Below, piece by piece: positions 1-8,650 of a stretch of 64,000 bases of DNA. The position numbers and the translations under genes were made by a program. Source of the DNA: Novosphingobium album (ex Liu et al. 2023) (lineage in GTDB: Bacteria > Pseudomonadota > Alphaproteobacteria > Sphingomonadales > Sphingomonadaceae); assembly GCF_029076845.1 (NCBI RefSeq), contig NZ_JARESE010000041.1:29667-93666 (forward strand). The letters run 5' to 3'. The notes beneath the pieces were generated by a model that did no database searches, was not told where the DNA came from, and was given only the letters and a program-made list of their open reading frames with translations. The stretch's first letter is position 1. Each line of letters opens with the position of its first letter.

Positions 1-287
1 GCGGCGGCATATTTCGCGGCGATCCGCGCACGCTTCTTCTCAAGCGCCGGATCGAGGCCCTCGGCAATCTTCTTTTTGGCTTCATCACGCCGCGCCCGTG
101 CATCGGCTAGGCTTATGGTCGGCCACCCACCGAGATGAAGCTTCTTCTGCTTATCCAGGAAACGGTAGTTGAAGCGCCATAGCTTCGAGCCGTTGGGCTG
201 GATGACGAGATAGAGGCTTTGAGAATCGCTCAGGGTCCAAGCCTTTTCCCTCGGCTTGGCGGCATTGATCTGGATGTAGGTCAGCAT
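1..287 (-). CDS. Tyrosine-recombinase integrase, N-terminal part (runs off left edge)
   Basis: The reverse strand reads from an ATG at 287 and stays open to base 1, so about 95 residues are visible. The translation carries the pattern of the arm-binding (DUF4102-type) N-terminus of P4/CP4-57-like integrases: an N-terminal NAAKPREKAW, then SLYLVIQPNGSKLWRF and LGGWPTISLADAR, ending in a charged linker rich in K, R and A. The catalytic domain would lie beyond the window. The gene reads away from the 3' end of the tRNA-Leu on the same strand, the usual geometry for an island integrase next to its attachment tRNA. Family call is firm; completeness cannot be judged. Confidence 0.8.
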   Translation of the reverse strand, partial: MLTYIQINAAKPREKAWTLSDSQSLYLVIQPNGSKLWRFNYRFLDKQKKLHLGGWPTISLADARARRDEAKKKIAEGLDPALEKKRARIAAKYAA

Positions 288-463
288 GGTCGTATTCCCA
301 GCAAGGCCGGGTCGATCCGAGGGCAACAAAAGGAGCAACTTTTGTGGTCGCTGCTGTTGCCCTTAGCCGGATTTCGCCGGACGGTGTCTGGCGATTCTCG
401 GCCTAAAAATGCTGTGAAACCAGCCGCTTACTGGACGCTGCTGGACGTATCCAGAGCCAGTAT

Positions 464-550
464 TGGTGCCCAGAAGAGGACTCGAACCTCCACGCCCTTT
501 CGAGCGCCGCCACCTGAAGACGGTGCGTCTACCAATTCCGCCATCTGGGC
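464..550 (-). tRNA. tRNA-Leu (anticodon CAG), CCA encoded
   Basis: On the reverse strand a 7-bp acceptor stem GCCCAGA/TCTGGGC, the D-arm GGCGGAATTGGTAGACGC typical of tRNA-Leu, the anticodon stem-loop CCGTC-TTCAGGT-GGCGG (anticodon CAG), a long variable arm closed by GCGCTC/GGGCGT, and the T-arm GGAGGTTCGAGTCCTC are visible. Discriminator A and CCA are encoded (464-467). The integrase gene starts about 180 bp downstream on the same strand, so the 3' half of this tRNA is the likely attB site of an island extending left of the window. Confidence 0.93.
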
Positions 551-785
551 ACGGGCGGTGCGCTTTTCAGGGCGCCCCGCAGGGTAGGTGGGCGCCGATA
601 CGGGTTGGCCGCGCGGATGTCAACGGCGTTCGATGGTTCTTGTTGGCAGGCGGTGCGCGTGGGGGTGGGATGCTTTGGCCGGTTGCCCCGGCGCGGGGCT
701 TGTGCCAAGGGCGGAGCCATGCGGAACGGCGCGGGTCGGGCCTTTGGCCCGGTGCCGGCGCAAGACCTGAAGGACGCATCGAACC
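551..785. other. Intergenic, no gene seen
   Basis: About 235 bases between the tRNA-Leu and the NDUFA9-like gene. Open frames here overlap each other on both strands and lack family features. It must hold the tRNA promoter (reverse strand) and the promoter of the downstream gene. I see no clear consensus boxes. Confidence 0.4.
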
Positions 786-1751
786 ATGAGCGAGAGCGCA
801 AACGCATCCCTGGCCGGAAAGGTCGTCACCGTGCTGGGCGGCAGCGGTTTCTTCGGCAGGCATCTGGCCCAGGAACTGCTGGCGCGCGGCGCGCGGCTGC
901 GCATCGCCAGCCGCAATCCCGAGCGCGCCTTTCGAATCAAGCCGCTGGGCAATCTGGGCCAGGTCGCCTTCGCGCGCGTCGACGTGACGCGGCCCGAAAC
1001 GCTGGCGCCGGCGCTGGCCGGATCGGACGCGGTGGTGAACCTTGTCGGCGCTTTCTCGGGCGATCTCGATGCCTTGCAGGGAAGCGGCGCGGGCCGCATC
1101 GCCGCCGCGGCCAAGGCCGCCGGAGCGAATGCTTTCGTGCATGTCTCGGCGATCGGCGGCGATGCCGGCTCGGCGGTGGCCTATGCCCGGACCAAGGCCG
1201 AAGGCGAAACGGCGATGCGCGCCGCCTTTGCCGAGGCCACGATCCTGCGCCCCTCGCTGCTGTTCGGGCCGGACGACAATTTCGTGATGATGTTCGCGCG
1301 GCTGATCGCGCTGTTCCCGGTGCTGCCGGTGTTCGGCCCGCAAGTCCGGCTCCAACCGCTGTTCGTTGACGACGCGGCCGCGGCGGCCGCGCTGGCGCTG
1401 GCCGATCCGGCCGCGCACGGCGGCAAGACATACGAGATCGCCGGCCCCGAAGTGATCAGCATGGTCGATCTCAATCGCCAGATAGCCCGGGCGCAGGGCC
1501 GCAAGCGCAGCTTCATCGAACTGCCCGACGCGGTTTCGGGCGGAATCGCGGCGGCGACCGGCTGGCTGCCCGGGGCACCGATCACGCGCGATCAGTGGGA
1601 TCTGCTCAAGGCCGGCAGCGTGGCCAGCGGATCGTTGCCGGGGATTCGCGATTTCGGCATCCATCCGCGCCCGATCGAGCTGTTCCTCGATCGCTGGATG
1701 GTCTCCTTCCGCAAGCACGGGCGATTCGGCGAAGCCACCACGGCGGGGTAA
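786..1751 (+). CDS. NAD(P)-binding NDUFA9-like / atypical SDR protein
   Basis: A 321-residue protein with an N-terminal Rossmann fold: VTVLGGSGFFGRHLAQELL gives the GxxGxxG loop at about residues 14-22. The middle (AFVHVSAIGG...YARTKAEGE) is the altered active-site region of the complex-I-type subgroup of extended SDRs, related to mitochondrial NDUFA9. Such proteins bind NADPH. In alphaproteobacteria they are often called complex I NDUFA9-subunit family or NAD-dependent epimerase, but a catalytic role is unproven. The ATG at 786 has an AAGGA-like site about 10 bases upstream. It stands alone, converging with the GST gene. Confidence 0.85.
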   Translation: MSESANASLAGKVVTVLGGSGFFGRHLAQELLARGARLRIASRNPERAFRIKPLGNLGQVAFARVDVTRPETLAPALAGSDAVVNLVGAFSGDLDALQGSGAGRIAAAAKAAGANAFVHVSAIGGDAGSAVAYARTKAEGETAMRAAFAEATILRPSLLFGPDDNFVMMFARLIALFPVLPVFGPQVRLQPLFVDDAAAAAALALADPAAHGGKTYEIAGPEVISMVDLNRQIARAQGRKRSFIELPDAVSGGIAAATGWLPGAPITRDQWDLLKAGSVASGSLPGIRDFGIHPRPIELFLDRWMVSFRKHGRFGEATTAG

Positions 1752-1806
1752 GGCGGCTCGCGCGCCGCCTCCGCTCGGAATGGCCCGAGCACGCAGCCGA
1801 TGGGCG

Positions 1807-2478
1807 TTACGCGTCCACTTCGGCGTAGTGGCTGGGCGGCTGGATCACTTCCATCCGCTCGGACAGCAAGGGGCGGAAACTGGGCCGGCTCTTGATCCAG
1901 CGATACCATTCGTTCGCCTGCACGTGCGAGGACCAGTCGATCCCGCCGAGGTAATCGGCGACGGAGATCTGCGCGGCGGCCGCCAGATCGGCCAGCGTCA
2001 TCGTCGGGCCGGCCAGCCAGGGGCGATGATCGATCAGATAATCGATGTAATCGAGGTAATCGTGCGCCAGCTTCATCGAATCGCGCAGCATCCGCGCGTC
2101 GGGTGACTGGCGCAGGACCAGCCGTTTCTTCATCCGCTCATGCAGCAGCGGGCCGGAGACATCGCCGAAGAAGTTCTCGTCGAACATGGCGATCAGCCGC
2201 CGGATCTCGGCGCGCTGCTGGGCGGTGCCGCTGATCAGTGGATTGCGATCGACGGTTTCCTCAAGATATTCGCAGATCGCCCGGCTGTCGGACAGGGTGA
2301 TACCCTTTTCCTCGTCCTTGATCACGGGGGTGCGGCCCGCGGGGTTCATCGCGAAAAAGCGGTCTTCCCCTTCCCAGGGCTTGGCCGTCTGGAGTTCGTA
2401 GGCGATGCCCTTTTCGCTCATCAGCAGGCGGACCTTGCGGCTGAACGGGCATAGCGGGAACTGGAAAATGTGCCACAT
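1807..2478 (-). CDS. Glutathione S-transferase family protein
   Basis: A 223-residue protein starting MWHIFQFPLCPFSRKVRLL. The N-terminal thioredoxin-like half has the CPFS motif near residue 10, a cis-proline region (GRTPVIKDE) and DSRAICEYLEE for glutathione binding. The C-terminal half is the all-helical GST domain (PTMTLADLAAAAQIS near residue 165). The length is normal for the family. A longer open frame extends upstream, but residues before this Met do not resemble a GST, so the ATG at 2478 is chosen. Substrate unknown. Transcribed divergently from the VOC-fdhD genes. Confidence 0.9.
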   Translation of the reverse strand: MWHIFQFPLCPFSRKVRLLMSEKGIAYELQTAKPWEGEDRFFAMNPAGRTPVIKDEEKGITLSDSRAICEYLEETVDRNPLISGTAQQRAEIRRLIAMFDENFFGDVSGPLLHERMKKRLVLRQSPDARMLRDSMKLAHDYLDYIDYLIDHRPWLAGPTMTLADLAAAAQISVADYLGGIDWSSHVQANEWYRWIKSRPSFRPLLSERMEVIQPPSHYAEVDA

Positions 2479-2721
2479 GGTGATCTGGAATGCCAAAGCG
2501 GGTTCTCCGCGTCCACCCGATGGCGATTCGCCGCACCTGCGAAACAGGTGGATAAATCGCCGCGCGCCGGTTCGGCCACGCGGGCAAGCGCGCTGTTGCC
2601 GGTTTCCCGCATAGCGGCTTTCGCCGCGCTGAACATTTTTCGCTCCGGCGCTGCCGCGCGCGATTGACCCGCCCGGGCCATCGCCACACAAAGCGCGCGA
2701 ACGGACAACCGGGAGACACGC

Positions 2722-3108
2722 ATGTTCAGCCATATCACTGTCGGCAGCAACGATCTGCACAAGGCGAAGACCTTCTATGACGCCGTGTTCGGCACCATGG
2801 GCGTGGAACCGCTGATGTTCGATCCCGATGGCGCGGGGCGGCTGGCCTATGCGCACAAGGGGGCGAACTTCATGATCTGCACGCCGATCGACGGCAAGGA
2901 AGCCTGCCACGCCAATGGCGGCACGATCGGCTTCGGCATGGAGACGCCCGAGGCGGTCGACAACTGGCACGAGGCGGGCGTCGCGGCCGGCGGCACCTCG
3001 ATCGAAAACCCGCCGGGCGTGCGCGAATTCCCCTTCGGCAAGCTGTACCTGGCCTATCTGCGCGATCCTGACGGCAACAAGCTGTGCGCGCTGCACGCCA
3101 TGGCCTGA
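2722..3108 (+). CDS. VOC (glyoxalase/bleomycin-resistance) family protein 1
   Basis: A 128-residue single-module vicinal-oxygen-chelate protein. It starts MFSHITVGSNDLHKAKTFYDAVF, the usual first strand-helix with a metal-ligand His at position 4, and ends LRDPDGNKLCALHAMA, the usual second half with the DPDGN turn. The family includes metal-dependent lyases, isomerases and binding proteins; the substrate cannot be read from sequence. It is 26 bases upstream of a paralogous VOC gene and probably co-transcribed with it and fdhD. Confidence 0.87.
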   Translation: MFSHITVGSNDLHKAKTFYDAVFGTMGVEPLMFDPDGAGRLAYAHKGANFMICTPIDGKEACHANGGTIGFGMETPEAVDNWHEAGVAAGGTSIENPPGVREFPFGKLYLAYLRDPDGNKLCALHAMA

Positions 3109-3134
3109 CCCCACAAGCGAGAGAGGATACAACA

Positions 3135-3524
3135 ATGCTCCTGAAAAGCCTGCGGCTGGGCAGCAATGACCTGGCCCGAACCCGCGCCTTCTACGATGCC
3201 ACGTTCGGCGCGTTCGGCGTCGAACCTTCGGCGACGCCGGCCGAGTACCCGATCGTGATGTACACCCTGCCCGGCGGCACGCGCTTCGTCTGCGGCCCGG
3301 CGCGCGATGGCCAGCCGGCCACCCACGCCAATGGCGGCACGATCATCTTCGAGGCGCCCAGCGACGACGCGGTGCGCGCCTGGCACGCGGCCGGGCTGGC
3401 CAACGGCGGCACCTCCGAAGGCGATCCCGAGCCCAAGCCGCAGGCGCGCGGCGCGTTCGGCGCCTATCTGCGCGACCCGGACGGCAACAAGCTGGGCGCC
3501 TATCACGGGCTGGCCATGGGCTGA
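3135..3524 (+). CDS. VOC (glyoxalase/bleomycin-resistance) family protein 2
   Basis: A 129-residue paralogue of the gene just upstream (shared SNDL.. ..TRAFYDATFG, THANGGTI.F and YLRDPDGNK.GA blocks), so probably a tandem duplication. Its first module starts MLLKSLRLGSNDL, without the His at position 4 seen in the neighbour, so metal binding may differ. The ATG at 3135 is preceded by GAGAGGA about 9 bases upstream. An upstream in-frame extension into the previous gene was rejected. It ends 4 bases before fdhD, which suggests translational coupling. Confidence 0.87.
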   Translation: MLLKSLRLGSNDLARTRAFYDATFGAFGVEPSATPAEYPIVMYTLPGGTRFVCGPARDGQPATHANGGTIIFEAPSDDAVRAWHAAGLANGGTSEGDPEPKPQARGAFGAYLRDPDGNKLGAYHGLAMG

Positions 3525-3528
3525 GCGG

Positions 3529-4293
3529 ATGGCGCAGGCGGTTCAGGTCACGCCCGACGGGGGCCGCATCGCCATCGCCCGCGACTGGGTGCCCGAAGCG
3601 CCGGTCGCGCTCGAATTCAATGGCCTGGCCTATGCGGTGATGATGGCGACGCCGGCCGAACTGGAGGACTTCGCCATCGGCTTCGCGCTATGCGAGGGGC
3701 TGGCGGCGGATGCGGGCGAAGTGACCGACATCGCCGTGGCCGAAGTCGAGAACGGCTGGATCGTGCGCACCGCACTCTCGGGCCTGGGCGCCGAGAAGCT
3801 GGGCGAGCGGGTGCGCACCCGCGTCGCCGAATCGAGCTGCGGCCTGTGCGGCATCGACAACCTGGCAGCCGTCACGCGCCCCCTGCCGCCGGTGCCCGCG
3901 CACGACGCGATCGAGCCCGCCGCGATCTTCCGCGCCCGCGCCGCGCTCGGCCCCAGCCAGACGCTGGGCGCCCGGACCGGCGCGGCGCACGCGGCGGCCT
4001 ATGCGGCGGCGGATGGCACGCTGACCTGCGTGCGCGAGGATGTGGGGCGGCACAACGCGCTCGACAAGCTGGTGGGCGCGATGGCGCGGGCCGGCCAGCC
4101 GCTGACACCCGGCTTCGTGCTGTCCACCGCGCGGTGCAGCTATGAGATCGTCGAGAAAGCGGTGAAGGCCGGCGCGACGAGCCTTGTCACCGTGTCGCTG
4201 CCCACCACGCTCGCGGTCGAACGCGCGCGCGCCGCCGGCCTCAGCCTGTGGAGCCTCGCACGCAAGGACAGCGTGCTGCTGGTCAATGGATAA
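3529..4293 (+). CDS. fdhD: FdhD, formate dehydrogenase accessory sulfurtransferase
   Basis: A 254-residue protein. FdhD passes sulfur from the cysteine desulfurase IscS to the molybdenum cofactor of formate dehydrogenase, in the cytoplasm. The conserved redox loop SSCGLCG gives the two cysteines at about 104 and 107. Downstream blocks TRTGAAHAAAYAAADG, REDVGRHNALDKLVGA and LSTARCSYEIVEKA are the cofactor-binding signature. No formate dehydrogenase gene is in the window, so its partner enzyme lies elsewhere. The start at 3529 lies 4 bases after the VOC stop; an open frame continuing into the VOC gene was rejected. Confidence 0.93.
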   Translation: MAQAVQVTPDGGRIAIARDWVPEAPVALEFNGLAYAVMMATPAELEDFAIGFALCEGLAADAGEVTDIAVAEVENGWIVRTALSGLGAEKLGERVRTRVAESSCGLCGIDNLAAVTRPLPPVPAHDAIEPAAIFRARAALGPSQTLGARTGAAHAAAYAAADGTLTCVREDVGRHNALDKLVGAMARAGQPLTPGFVLSTARCSYEIVEKAVKAGATSLVTVSLPTTLAVERARAAGLSLWSLARKDSVLLVNG

Positions 4294-4320
4294 GCAAATC
4301 TTGCTCGGGGAGGAATTCTC

Positions 4321-4914
4321 CTACCGCGAGAGCAGGAACACCGCGTGTTCGGCGCGCAGGTTCGCGGCGGCGGGGCTGCAGCGGGTGTCGCCCGAGAGGA
4401 ACCAGGCGTCCTCCACCTTGATCCCGCGTTCATCGACCAGCGCGCGGAAATCGTCGACCGTCAGGTGGTGGATGTTGGGCGTCTCGTACCAGGCCACCGG
4501 CAGCAGCCGCGTCACCGGCATCCGCCCGCCCCACAGCAGCGAAAGCCGCACGCGCCAGTGCGCGAAGTTGGGAAAGCTGACGAAGGCGTGCCGGCCGATC
4601 CGCAGCAGTTCCTCCAGCACCTTGTCGGGCCGCATGGTGGTCTGCAAGGTCTGGCTGAGAATGGCGTAGTCCACCGACTGGTCGGGATAGAACGCCAGAT
4701 CGCGATCGGCATCGCCCTGGATCACCGACAGCCCGCGCGCCACGCAGGCGCCGACATTGGCCGGATCGATCTCCATGCCGCGCGCGTCGCATCCCTTCTG
4801 GTCGCGCAGCGCGGCCAGCAGCGTGCCGTCCCCGCAGCCCACGTCCAGCACGCGCGCGCCATCGGCCACGTTGGCGGCGATGATCGCAAGATCGGGGCGC
4901 AAGGTGGCGGTCAT
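4321..4914 (-). CDS. metW: Methionine biosynthesis protein MetW
   Basis: A 197-residue protein with a class I methyltransferase-like fold: RVLDVGCGDGTLL near residues 20-32, the acidic GMEIDPANV, then QGDADRDLAFYPDQSVDYAILSQTLQ and the family-typical HHLTVDDFRAL. In bacteria with MetX, MetW partners the homoserine acyltransferase. Here the two are separated by one acetyltransferase gene in a tight operon: metW starts inside the end of that gene with an ATGA overlap (4911-4914). Confidence 0.93.
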   Translation of the reverse strand: MTATLRPDLAIIAANVADGARVLDVGCGDGTLLAALRDQKGCDARGMEIDPANVGACVARGLSVIQGDADRDLAFYPDQSVDYAILSQTLQTTMRPDKVLEELLRIGRHAFVSFPNFAHWRVRLSLLWGGRMPVTRLLPVAWYETPNIHHLTVDDFRALVDERGIKVEDAWFLSGDTRCSPAAANLRAEHAVFLLSR

Positions 4915-5345
4915 CCCGCGATCGCCTGCAGCGCGGCGAATTCGGCGGAGAGGCGCTCCATATAGCGGTCGGGCCGCAGCGGCGCGTGAAAGCCGAGCCC
5001 GGCATAGACCCCGTGGGCATCGGCGGTGACGAGGGCGAAGCGGCGCACAGTGGCATAGTCGGGATGGCGCAGGAACCAGTCCACCATGCGCCGGCCGATC
5101 CCTTCGCCCCGATGCCCTTCGGCCACCCAGACATCGGCCAGCCAGGCGAAGCTGGCCTTGTCGGAAATGAGGCGGGCATAGCCCACCTGGCCATGCTCGC
5201 CATGATAGGCGCCCAGATTGTGCGAGCCGGCCATCTGCCGCTCCACCGCATCGCGCGCGATGCCTGGCGTCCAGTAGCTGGACGCCAGCCAGCCATGCAC
5301 GCGCGCACGATCAAGCCGGGCGGGATCGTCGCAAAGCGCGATCAT
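4911..5345 (-). CDS. GNAT-family N-acetyltransferase
   Basis: A 144-residue single-domain GNAT enzyme. The acetyl-CoA pyrophosphate loop is in [21 protein letters not shown] at about residues 70-90 (R/HxxGxG), followed by [19 protein letters not shown], the usual final strand region. Substrate unknown. The ATG at 5345 overlaps the metX stop (5342) by 4 bases and its own stop overlaps the metW start, so all three genes look translationally coupled. A gene between metX and metW is unusual and suggests a role linked to methionine or its intermediates, but this is inference. Confidence 0.88.
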   Translation of the reverse strand: MIALCDDPARLDRARVHGWLASSYWTPGIARDAVERQMAGSHNLGAYHGEHGQVGYARLISDKASFAWLADVWVAEGHRGEGIGRRMVDWFLRHPDYATVRRFALVTADAHGVYAGLGFHAPLRPDRYMERLSAEFAALQAIAG

Positions 5346-6448
5346 CCCAGGAACCCTTCGACCACCCGATCGAGCGCGGGGACATCGAGCAGGAACGAAT
5401 CGTGCCCGAACGGCGCCGACAGCTCGACGAAGCTGACCGGCAGTCCCGCGGCATTGAGCGCGTGGACCACATTGCGCGATTCGGCGGTGGGATAGAGCCA
5501 GTCGGTATCGAAGCTGACGAGGCAGAAACGCGCCTTGGTCCGCGCGAAGGCATGGGCCAGCAGGCCGCCATGCTCTTCGGCCAGATCGAAATAATCCATC
5601 GCGCGGGTGATGTAGAGATAGGAGTTGGCATCGAACCGGCCGGTGAACGAAAGCCCCTGATAGCGCAGGTAGCTTTCCACCTGGAAATCGGCATCGAACC
5701 CGAAGGTCTTCTCGGCGCGGTCCTGCAGGCGGCGGCCGAACTTGTCGGTCAGCCCCGCTTCGGACAAGTAGGTGATATGCGCGGCCATGCGCGCCACCGA
5801 CAGGCCCTTTTCGGGGCCCTTGCCGTGTTCGTAATAGTCGCCGTCGCGCCAGGCGGGATCGGCCATGATCGCTTGCCGGCCGACTTCGTGGAACGCGATG
5901 TTCTGCGCCGAATGCCGCGCGGTGGAAGCGATCACCATCACCGCCCGCGCGCGCTCGGGGAAGTTCGCCGCCAGGCTGAGCGCCTGCATCCCGCCCATCG
6001 AGCCGCCGACCACCGCGTGCAGGCTCTCGATCCCCAGCGCGTCGAGCAGCGCGACGTGGCCGCGCACCATGTCGCGAATGGTGATGACGGGAAAGCGCAT
6101 GGCATAAGGCGCGCCATCGGGCGCGAGGCTGGCCGGGCCGGTCGATCCCATGCAGCTGCCGATCACATTGGCGCAGATCACATGGAACTTGTCGGTATCG
6201 ATCGGCTTGCCCGGCCCGACCATGCGCGACCACCAGCCCGGCTTGCCGGTGATCGGGTGCGGGCTGGCGAGATACTGGTCCCCGGTCAGCGCGTGGGTGA
6301 CGAGGATCGCGTTGTCCTTCGCCGGCGAGAGCGTGCCGTAAGCCTCATAGGCGATGCGCACCTCCTCAAGCTGCTGGCCGCCATCGAGGACCAGCGGCTG
6401 GGGGAGCGTCAGGACCGCGCTCGGCTCGATGATGGTGGCGCTTGCCAT
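5342..6448 (-). CDS. metX: Homoserine O-acetyl/succinyltransferase MetX
   Basis: A 368-residue alpha/beta-hydrolase-fold acyltransferase that activates homoserine for methionine synthesis. The nucleophile elbow GGSMGGMQ places Ser at about 150; Asp is in FDTDWLYP near 316 and His in PFGHDSF near 349, so the triad is complete. ITYLSEAGL and [20 protein letters not shown] are typical of MetX. Whether it uses acetyl- or succinyl-CoA cannot be read safely. The Met at 6448 is preferred; the frame extends 39 bases further to an ATG at 6487. Divergent from hisC, with three 14-bp repeats between them. Confidence 0.93.
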   Translation of the reverse strand: MASATIIEPSAVLTLPQPLVLDGGQQLEEVRIAYEAYGTLSPAKDNAILVTHALTGDQYLASPHPITGKPGWWSRMVGPGKPIDTDKFHVICANVIGSCMGSTGPASLAPDGAPYAMRFPVITIRDMVRGHVALLDALGIESLHAVVGGSMGGMQALSLAANFPERARAVMVIASTARHSAQNIAFHEVGRQAIMADPAWRDGDYYEHGKGPEKGLSVARMAAHITYLSEAGLTDKFGRRLQDRAEKTFGFDADFQVESYLRYQGLSFTGRFDANSYLYITRAMDYFDLAEEHGGLLAHAFARTKARFCLVSFDTDWLYPTAESRNVVHALNAAGLPVSFVELSAPFGHDSFLLDVPALDRVVEGFLG

Positions 6449-6480
6449 GGTGACCCGGCAATTGGGGTTCGCCCCGGCCC

Positions 6481-6522
6481 CTGTCAATCACAGGCTGTCA
6501 ATCGAAGGCTGTCATTTGCGGG
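6481..6522. repeat. Three tandem 14-bp repeats between metX and hisC
   Basis: Consecutive units CTGTCAATCACAGG (6481-6494), CTGTCAATCGAAGG (6495-6508) and CTGTCATTTGCGGG (6509-6522) share CTGTCA at exact 14-base spacing, decaying left to right. They lie between the divergent metX and hisC starts, where they could act as spaced operator half-sites for one or both genes. That role is inferred from position only. Confidence 0.6.
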
Positions 6523-6548
6523 GCCGCTTCGCTAAAGGCCGCACCGTC

Positions 6549-7667
6549 ATGACCAAGACCATAGCCTCCACCATCGTCCCGCAGCCCAAGCCGTGGATCG
6601 AGGCGATCCATGCCTATGTGCCCGGCAAGGCGACGGGCAAGGACGGGCGCCCGCTGATCAAGCTTTCGGCCAACGAGAATCCGCTGGGCACCAGCGAACT
6701 GGCGCTGGCCGCGCGCGCCCGGGCGCCCCTGCCCTCGCTCTATCCCGATCCCGACAGCAAGGCGCTGCGCGCCGCGATCGGCGCGCGCCACGGCATCGAT
6801 CCGGCGCGCGTGGTGATGGGCACCGGATCGGACGAGCTGCTCAACCTCGCCGCGCAAGGCTATGCCGGGCCGGGCGACGAGGTGATCTACGTGCGCTATG
6901 GCTTTTCGGTCTACGACATCGCCGCGCGACGCTGCGGCGCGACGCCGGTGGTTGCCCCCGATGCCGATTACGGCACCGATGTGGACGCGCTGCTCGCGCT
7001 GGTGACGGACCGGACGCGCGTGGTGTTCATCGCCAATCCCAACAATCCCACGGGCAGCTACCTGCCCCGTGGCGAGATCGCGCGGCTGCACGCCGCCCTG
7101 CCCGCCGATGTCCTGCTGGTGATCGACCAGGCCTATGGCGAATACCTCGCGCCCGAGGACGAAGACGGCGCCATGGCGCTGGCCCTGGCGCACGAAAACG
7201 TGCTGGTGACGCGCACCTTCTCCAAGATCTTCGGCCTGGCCGGAGAGCGGATCGGCTGGGGCACTGGCGCGCCGGGCCTGATCGCGACGCTCAACCGCAT
7301 CCGCGGGCCGTTCAACGTCTCGGGCACCGGGCAGGCGATGGCGCTGGCCGCGCTGGGCGACGCCGATTTCGTCGAGCGCAGCCGGCTGCACAACCGCGAC
7401 GAACGTGCCCGCTTCGTCGCCGCGATCGCCGCGCTGGGCAATCACGGGTTGCGCGCCCTGCCGAGCGAAGCCAATTTCGTCCTCATCCTGTTCGAAGGCG
7501 CGCTGAGCGCCGAGGCGGCATACGAGGGACTGGCCGAGCGCGGCTATATCGTGCGCTGGCTGCCCGGACAGGGCCTGCCGCAAGCCTTGCGCATCACCAT
7601 CGGCCACGCGCGCGACATGGACGCCATCGCCGCCGCGCTGCGCGACATGGCGCAAGCGGCGCGCTGA
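6549..7667 (+). CDS. hisC: Histidinol-phosphate / aromatic aminotransferase HisC
   Basis: A 372-residue fold-type I PLP aminotransferase. Visible: [11 protein letters not shown] near the N-terminus, [36 protein letters not shown] and the Schiff-base lysine in [18 protein letters not shown], ending in [14 protein letters not shown]. These are typical of HisC. The next gene is tyrA, overlapping by one base, an arrangement in which HisC-type enzymes often also act on aromatic or prephenate substrates. The ATG at 6549 follows AAAGG; the longer upstream frame runs into the metX promoter region. Confidence 0.92.
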   Translation: MTKTIASTIVPQPKPWIEAIHAYVPGKATGKDGRPLIKLSANENPLGTSELALAARARAPLPSLYPDPDSKALRAAIGARHGIDPARVVMGTGSDELLNLAAQGYAGPGDEVIYVRYGFSVYDIAARRCGATPVVAPDADYGTDVDALLALVTDRTRVVFIANPNNPTGSYLPRGEIARLHAALPADVLLVIDQAYGEYLAPEDEDGAMALALAHENVLVTRTFSKIFGLAGERIGWGTGAPGLIATLNRIRGPFNVSGTGQAMALAALGDADFVERSRLHNRDERARFVAAIAALGNHGLRALPSEANFVLILFEGALSAEAAYEGLAERGYIVRWLPGQGLPQALRITIGHARDMDAIAAALRDMAQAAR

Positions 7668-8578
7668 TGTTCGCGCGCGTCGCGATCATCGGGCTGGGGC
7701 TCGAAGGCGGCTCGATCGGCCTGGCGGTGCGCGCCTACCTGCCCGGCACCACCACCACCGGCTATGACATCAACCCCGCCACGCGCGAACGCGCCGCCGA
7801 GCGCGGGCTGGTGGACCGGGTCTGCCCCACCGCGATCGAGGCGGTGCGCGAGGCGGACCTGGTGATCTTCTGCGTGCCGCCCGGCGCGATGGGCCAGGCG
7901 GCCGCGGAAATCGCCGCAGTGCTGCCGCCCGATTGCCTGGTCAGCGATGTCGGCTCGTCCAAGCAGGCGATCGCCCGGGCGCTCAGCGAAGCGCTGCCCA
8001 ACCACACGGTGATCCCGGCACACCCCGTCGCCGGCACCGAGAATTCGGGGCCCGACGCGGGCTTCGCGCACCTGTTCCGCAACCGCTGGTGCATCGTCAC
8101 CCCGCCGCAGCACACCAACCTGCTCAAGCTCACCGAACTGGTCGCCTTCTGGGAAGCGCTGGGTGCCAATGTCGAGATCATGGATGCCGAGCATCACGAT
8201 CTGGTGCTGGCGGTGACAAGCCACTTGCCGCACCTGATCGCCTATACCATCGTCGGCACCGCATCGGATCTTGAGGACGTGACCCAGAGCGAGGTCATCA
8301 AGTATTCGGCCGGCGGCTTTCGCGATTTCACCCGCATCGCCGCTTCCGACCCGACGATGTGGCGCGACGTCTTCCTGTCGAACCGCGACGCGGTGCTGAC
8401 CATGCTGCAACGCTTCACCGAGGACCTGACCGCGCTCCAGCGCTCGATCCGGGTGGGCGATGGTGACGCACTCTTTTCACATTTCGCGCGCACGCGGGCG
8501 ATCAGGCGTTCGATCATCGAGGAAGGGCAGGACGACAGCCGACCCGATTTCGGGCGCGGCGACCACGAAAAATCCTGA
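7667..8578 (+). CDS. tyrA: Prephenate/arogenate (cyclohexadienyl) dehydrogenase TyrA
   Basis: A 303-residue protein with an NAD(P)-binding start ARVAIIGLGLEGGSIGLAV (GxGxxG), the strand ADLVIFCVPPGAM, SDVGSSKQAI, and the substrate signature HPVAGTENSGPDAGFAHLFRNRW, then VTSHLPHLIAYT with the conserved histidine. It catalyses the oxidative decarboxylation step of tyrosine synthesis. The start ATG at 7667 overlaps the hisC TGA by one base (TGATG), so translation is coupled. Coenzyme and prephenate/arogenate preference cannot be decided by eye. Confidence 0.92.
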   Translation: MFARVAIIGLGLEGGSIGLAVRAYLPGTTTTGYDINPATRERAAERGLVDRVCPTAIEAVREADLVIFCVPPGAMGQAAAEIAAVLPPDCLVSDVGSSKQAIARALSEALPNHTVIPAHPVAGTENSGPDAGFAHLFRNRWCIVTPPQHTNLLKLTELVAFWEALGANVEIMDAEHHDLVLAVTSHLPHLIAYTIVGTASDLEDVTQSEVIKYSAGGFRDFTRIAASDPTMWRDVFLSNRDAVLTMLQRFTEDLTALQRSIRVGDGDALFSHFARTRAIRRSIIEEGQDDSRPDFGRGDHEKS

Positions 8579-8650
8579 CCTCTTCGGGAGCTTTCGCACG
8601 CGCCACGACTTGTCGAGGCAAGATCCACGCTTCGGGACGCAGAGCCGCAC

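Noticed and set aside
6449..6548. SAM-II type riboswitch upstream of metX
   Set aside because: metX leaders in alphaproteobacteria often carry one, but its conserved pseudoknot blocks are not seen here; the region instead holds three 14-bp repeats.
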